Below, in pieces: positions 60,118-64,000 of a DNA stretch of 64,000 nucleotides; position 1 is the first letter of the stretch, and each line of letters begins with the position of its first letter. The stretch is from NCBI GenBank assembly GCA_033980235.1, contig CM067077.1, forward strand, positions 12,565,797-12,629,796, in the 5' to 3' direction. The position numbers and the translations under genes are program-made. The stretch comes from Diadema setosum. Taxonomy: Eukaryota; Echinodermata; Echinoidea; Diadematoida; Diadematidae. The notes under the pieces are model-generated. The model saw only the letters and a program-made list of their open reading frames with translations, had not been told where the DNA came from and searched no databases.

Positions 60118-60165
60118 AAAGAGCGTGATTCCGCTAATTAACGACATTAATCCTGAATGAAAAAT
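60118..60165. repeat. Duplicated segment, upstream copy (continuation)
   Basis: GAGCGTGATTCCGCTAAT and ACGACATTAA.CCTGAATG match 45750-45790. Together with 54290-54775 this implies about 5.3 kb of later insertion in this copy. Confidence 0.6.
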
Positions 60166-60384
60166 GTTTTCAGGAGTGGAACAAACATATCATTTTTTCC
60201 TTCCAGACGATTAACTTTCATTCGATTATGATACCAGTCTGTTTTATGGTTTTTGCTGCCTTATATCGTAACTGCCTTTTCCAGATTTCTAACTTGCTTA
60301 GAAACTGATGTGAGTGATGAATGCATTTGTCATGTTCAACGTCTGATCTTATACAGGTCTGGGAAGAGCTATACTGACCGCGAG

Positions 60385-60620
60385 TTCGACAGTGGAAAAT
60401 AAAGTTAACGAGTCATACAGCCCACCAATTTTACAGCCCACGAGTCATACAACCCATGAGTTCGACACTGGTCAATTAATAAGGTCCACGAGTTCGACAC
60501 CACGCGAAAAGGCTCATGAGTCCGACATTACGTTAAAAAAAAAAAATCCGCGAAACCGACACCAGACAAATAAGGGACCCGAGTTCGACACTAGGCAAAT
60601 GAGTTCCACGAGAACGAACA
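60385..60620 (+). repeat. Minisatellite with GAGTTCGACAC core, unit about 28-33 bp
   Basis: About eight degenerate units, each with CACGAGTTCGACAC or a variant (GAGTCCGACA, GAAACCGACACC), followed by AGACAAATAAGG-like filler. Confidence 0.75.
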
Positions 60621-61590
60621 GTGCTATAGATCCAAATGCCAATTACAGGTATGTATTCTTTATATGGTTTTGCATTAATGGCATAAGGGGAAAGGAACAT
60701 TGCAGGGGGCACTTTCGTCACGCTGTCAAGCGAGAGATTGTAACTATTGAACAGCGCCATCTGTATCAACGACAATATTTATTGTCCGGGATCTTACATT
60801 GATGAAATAAGAAGAGCAGTTAGTCACGCTGCAGGGAGCGAGGTTGTTTTAACAGTTACTTTTTTTCGTGTTACATTGTAGGTCCTTCTCTTCATGCCCC
60901 CCCCCCCCCTACCGAAAAAAAAATGAAAACTATGTATTAACTATTAGTAGGCTTGCTAAGGGCGAAAAAAGGGTTGATCGCTGCATTTTATAGTACAAAT
61001 GTCCTATTTGGCAAACATGTTCCTCGGTACAATTAGAATTATTTCATCCAAAGAGACAATCTGTATCTGTTCAAATAAGCCTTAATTTGCATAATTTATG
61101 CAAAAAATACATATAAAAATTATCTAAAAATATATGTGCAGCCAGCAGAAATACCTAATTTGGTAGAAGTATTCGATAGAAAATGTGGAAACAATTCCTG
61201 CAAACATTGATGTCATACCTATGTAAATAAACATAAAATTTGCATAATTATGGGAGTTATGCAAACTGATTTGTAAACAATGAAACCCCCTTAAATCTCA
61301 TCCTAGATAGACCTAACCCGTTAGAAAAACTCTATGAAACAAAATGAGAAAATAATTTGAATAATTGAACCATCTTTATCAGCTAATTTACATAATCACT
61401 AAAGAAAGTGAAGTAAAAACAGTATTTTCAACGTTTTCCTTACACTCTAAGAACTGCATTTTATGATAAAAACTACCAAAGTAGTATGCATATCCTTTGT
61501 TAGTAAAAACAAATAGTTAGTAATAACAAAAAACTATTTTTCTATGCAAATACCACCTAATTAGCATATTGTGCATATCAAAGCCCGAAC
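60620..61590. other. AT-rich region, nothing coding seen
   Basis: Several TTTGCATAATTATG-like motifs recur between 61085 and 61570, suggesting an old dispersed repeat. A C homopolymer lies at about 60899-60909. No supported gene. Confidence 0.5.
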
Positions 61591-62290
61591 GTACCAGATG
61601 TCAATGGTCAAGGTCGCCTTAAGAAATTGTATCAGTTTACGCGATAACTCAAGACTGGATTAAGCAAATTTCACCAAACTTTAATAGTCCAAGGATGACG
61701 TATGATGGGGCAATTAATTAAGCTGTTTTGAAGTAAAATCGGCAAGAGGTCAAAGGTCAAAAAGTTCAAGGTCAATTCAAAAACTTCATTGTTTACCCCA
61801 TCTCTATGCATTGCCTGAAGGTATTTTCTTGAAACTTAGTGACTGCTTACATGTGCTACCAAAATAAGATTCTCCAGAGAGTTTGAGGTGAAGAGGTCAC
61901 AGGTCAAAGGTCAGGTGAAAATGTTAAAATTTCACTTTTTCTTCTCTGTATCTCGCAAATGGATCAAGGTGTCTTCATGGAACTTGGTACTGGCAGGGAT
62001 TTTCTGGGGAATTTAGCGGTCATTTGTCAAAGGTCAGGGGTCAAAGATCAAGGTCAATTGGGCCCTCAAAATTTCACTATTTCCCTCATATTTTGCAATG
62101 CTTGTAGGACTTTTCTTGAAACTTAATATATACATGTATTACCTAATGGGGATTCTATGGGAAATTTCCTGCCAAAAGGTCAAAGCTCTGATGAAAGTGC
62201 TATATTTCACTTTTTCTTTCATATCTTGAATGTGAATCAAGGTATCATGAAACTTAGTACATACTATTGTGTGTGCATGTTCTGCCTGAC
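61590..62290. repeat. Degenerate tandem repeat, period about 140-150 bp, carrying AGGTCA direct repeats
   Basis: Clusters of AGGTCA half-sites occur near 61610, 61745, 61892, 62030 and 62175, for example GAGGTCAAAGGTCA and GGTCACAGGTCAAAGGTCAG. Between them, TTTTCTTGAAACTTAGT and AAATTTCACTTTTTC recur. Confidence 0.65.
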
Positions 62291-63409
62291 AGTGATACCC
62301 TTGTTGATTATTGGAAAATTTTAAGCCCTCCCCTCTCAAGTGTTTTTGTTTCCTCTTGAAAATCAAGAAAGCAGGACATGGAATTCTGTGACATGGTAGA
62401 GTCATCACTGTCATTGCATTTGATATATGGGTCGCATGAAAGTTAATCTTGATGCACACATGTATAACCTCTGACATTCTTACCTTTTACATTTTTACCT
62501 GTGTATTTGTTGTTTTTAATTTTAACCTCTGACATCTTTACACAAAACCATTTAACCAAATTATTATTATTATTTTTTTTTTGGAAAAAGCTGCAAGATC
62601 ATGAAGGTCATGATCATCTATACAGGCATTAGCTGGTCTGTGGTGGAATATAACATTCTTTGGACCGCCAGGGAGTTACATTATCCCAAGGGAAAACAAT
62701 GACAACCAGGGAGAATATGATATTAACGATCCTCATAAATAACAGTACCATGTGACGATCTGTTGACAAATCACATCCTAAAAATTTTAGAGGTCATCTA
62801 ATATCCTCTTTTATGGCTATGAACATATTATTTCTGCATTGGTTTATTGTCAGAGACTAAGATTATTTGACTTAAAGTATACCATCTCCTATATTGTTCA
62901 CATGACAATTTTTGCATAAAATATTGCCTTACCAAAATGTTATTGTGTATAAATTTCCCAGCATAGTTTCCATGCCATAGCAGCTCATAGTACTGAGGGA
63001 ACTTTTTTTTTTTTCAGAAACAGACTTTGTTTCTAACTCAAGCTTGTAAGTTCTTAATGTGCGCAGATACACTAGGGGCTTGTATCCGCATAATTTGCAC
63101 AAGTTTATAATCAGTTTGATGTAAAAAGCCTCTTATTCGCTTGGTTGCCTACAAAATACAATGAAAATCAGAATTCACACTTTCACTATGGTGGTGTTTT
63201 TTGCAATGATTTTCCAACCATTACCTCAGTTGTGTACTGTTTTAAAGGGGAAAACAATCCTTTTGTAAGCAATATTGTTCCGATTTGCATCTGTTCCTAT
63301 GTAGGCCCTACTGTTATATTTGCATAATCATATTTAAAGAGTGTCACTACCGTTGGTATTTTCCCACCCTGCAAAGCATTTATGCAATGAGGGAAAATTG
63401 ATAGTAAAA

Positions 63410-63690
63410 ATGAAGAGTTTGTTTGCAAAAACCGATAAGTCCATATTTGTCAAATGGAAATATTTGCGATTAAAGGTCAAGAAAAATAAAGAGAATAATA
63501 AGAAATTTTTTCCTTCTTTGACCATAACTTCAAAAATATACCTTTATATGCAGTGACCAATATATCATTTAAAAGGTATTATTTTGTACTTTATGACAGA
63601 GAATGTACTTCCAAATCTTCAAAAATGGACCATAACTTCAAAAATATACCTTTATATGCAGTGACCAATATATCATTTATTTCAAAGATC
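63410..63690 (+). mobile_element. Family D MITE, 3'-altered copy
   Basis: It starts ATGAAGAGTTTGTTTGC like 22064. Its end is replaced by a 54-bp tandem duplication of its own interior (CATAACTTCAAAAATATACC at about 63522 and 63630), and the right terminal repeat is missing. Confidence 0.65.
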
Positions 63691-64000
63691 AATATGTTTC
63701 AAAATTTCACGTCTTGTATACTTATTCATGATTTATGCATAAAATGCCTAAGTTAATCAAATAATATGGAAAAAATTTAAGCAACTGAAAAGTCTTGGTG
63801 TGAGAATTTTGTCTTATTCTATTAGCTTTTTGGATATTAAGTTCAAAGCGATTTAAGACATTTTCACATTATTGCATTTTGTTTGTTCTGATTATCTATG
63901 TGTAGGTATTGATATGCATATTATGCAAATAACAGGTTGTTTGCATAGAGACAGTTTGTTTCTTTAGATGACTCATTTGCTTTTGACCGAAGGGACATCC

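Overview
The window is animal nuclear DNA, most likely from an echinoderm and probably a sea urchin. The reasons are an echinoidin-like secreted C-type lectin, split genes with long introns, TTAGGG-type telomeric repeats, and a dense load of short TIR elements, non-LTR tails, AT/GT microsatellites and C/G homopolymers. The species cannot be fixed from sequence alone. There is no prokaryotic or organellar signal.

Two genes can be supported. On the plus strand, exons at about 15507-15594, 16358-16433 and 34130-35811 join in phase. They encode a single-pass membrane protein: a hydrophobic helix, then an Arg/Lys-rich juxtamembrane stretch, then a long Ser/Thr/Pro/Tyr-rich cytoplasmic tail. Its family is not recognised. 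Its 5' end, possibly including an ectodomain, is not identified. The tail carries an apparent one-base reading-frame break near 35380-35405. On the minus strand, three exons at 52799-52669, 50453-50276 and 48933-48676 encode a complete 188-residue secreted C-type lectin with EPN and WDD sugar/Ca motifs and a good TATA box.

Layout. 1-15500: non-coding, with microsatellites, a non-LTR tail, a TIR element in an ATCT tract, a relic hammerhead-like motif between two AT tracts, and a pogo-like MITE. 15507-36075: the membrane-protein gene. Its 17.7 kb second intron holds MITEs that share TTAA target sites, a 220-bp-arm near-perfect palindrome carrying paired hammerhead ribozyme motifs (Penelope-like terminus), and nested MITEs at 29.3-30.5 kb. 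36-45 kb: intergenic, repeats only. 45.2-60.2 kb: the lectin gene lies between diverged copies of a duplicated segment. The upstream copy is interrupted by about 5.3 kb containing an interstitial telomeric tract inside inverted repeats, a 1.9 kb foldback element with a nested MITE, and a cluster of TTCGGAATAACGAA motifs. 60.3-64 kb: a minisatellite, a tandem repeat carrying AGGTCA direct repeats, and a second copy of a MITE from 22 kb.

The most interesting non-genic content is the pair of hammerhead-like motifs. They share one geometry, and the 4.2 kb copy appears to replace the core C3-G8 pair by U3-A8. The inverted-repeat-bounded telomeric block comes next. No reverse transcriptase, transposase, tRNA, rRNA or CRISPR could be supported. 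All identities rest on reading the sequence; no database search was possible.
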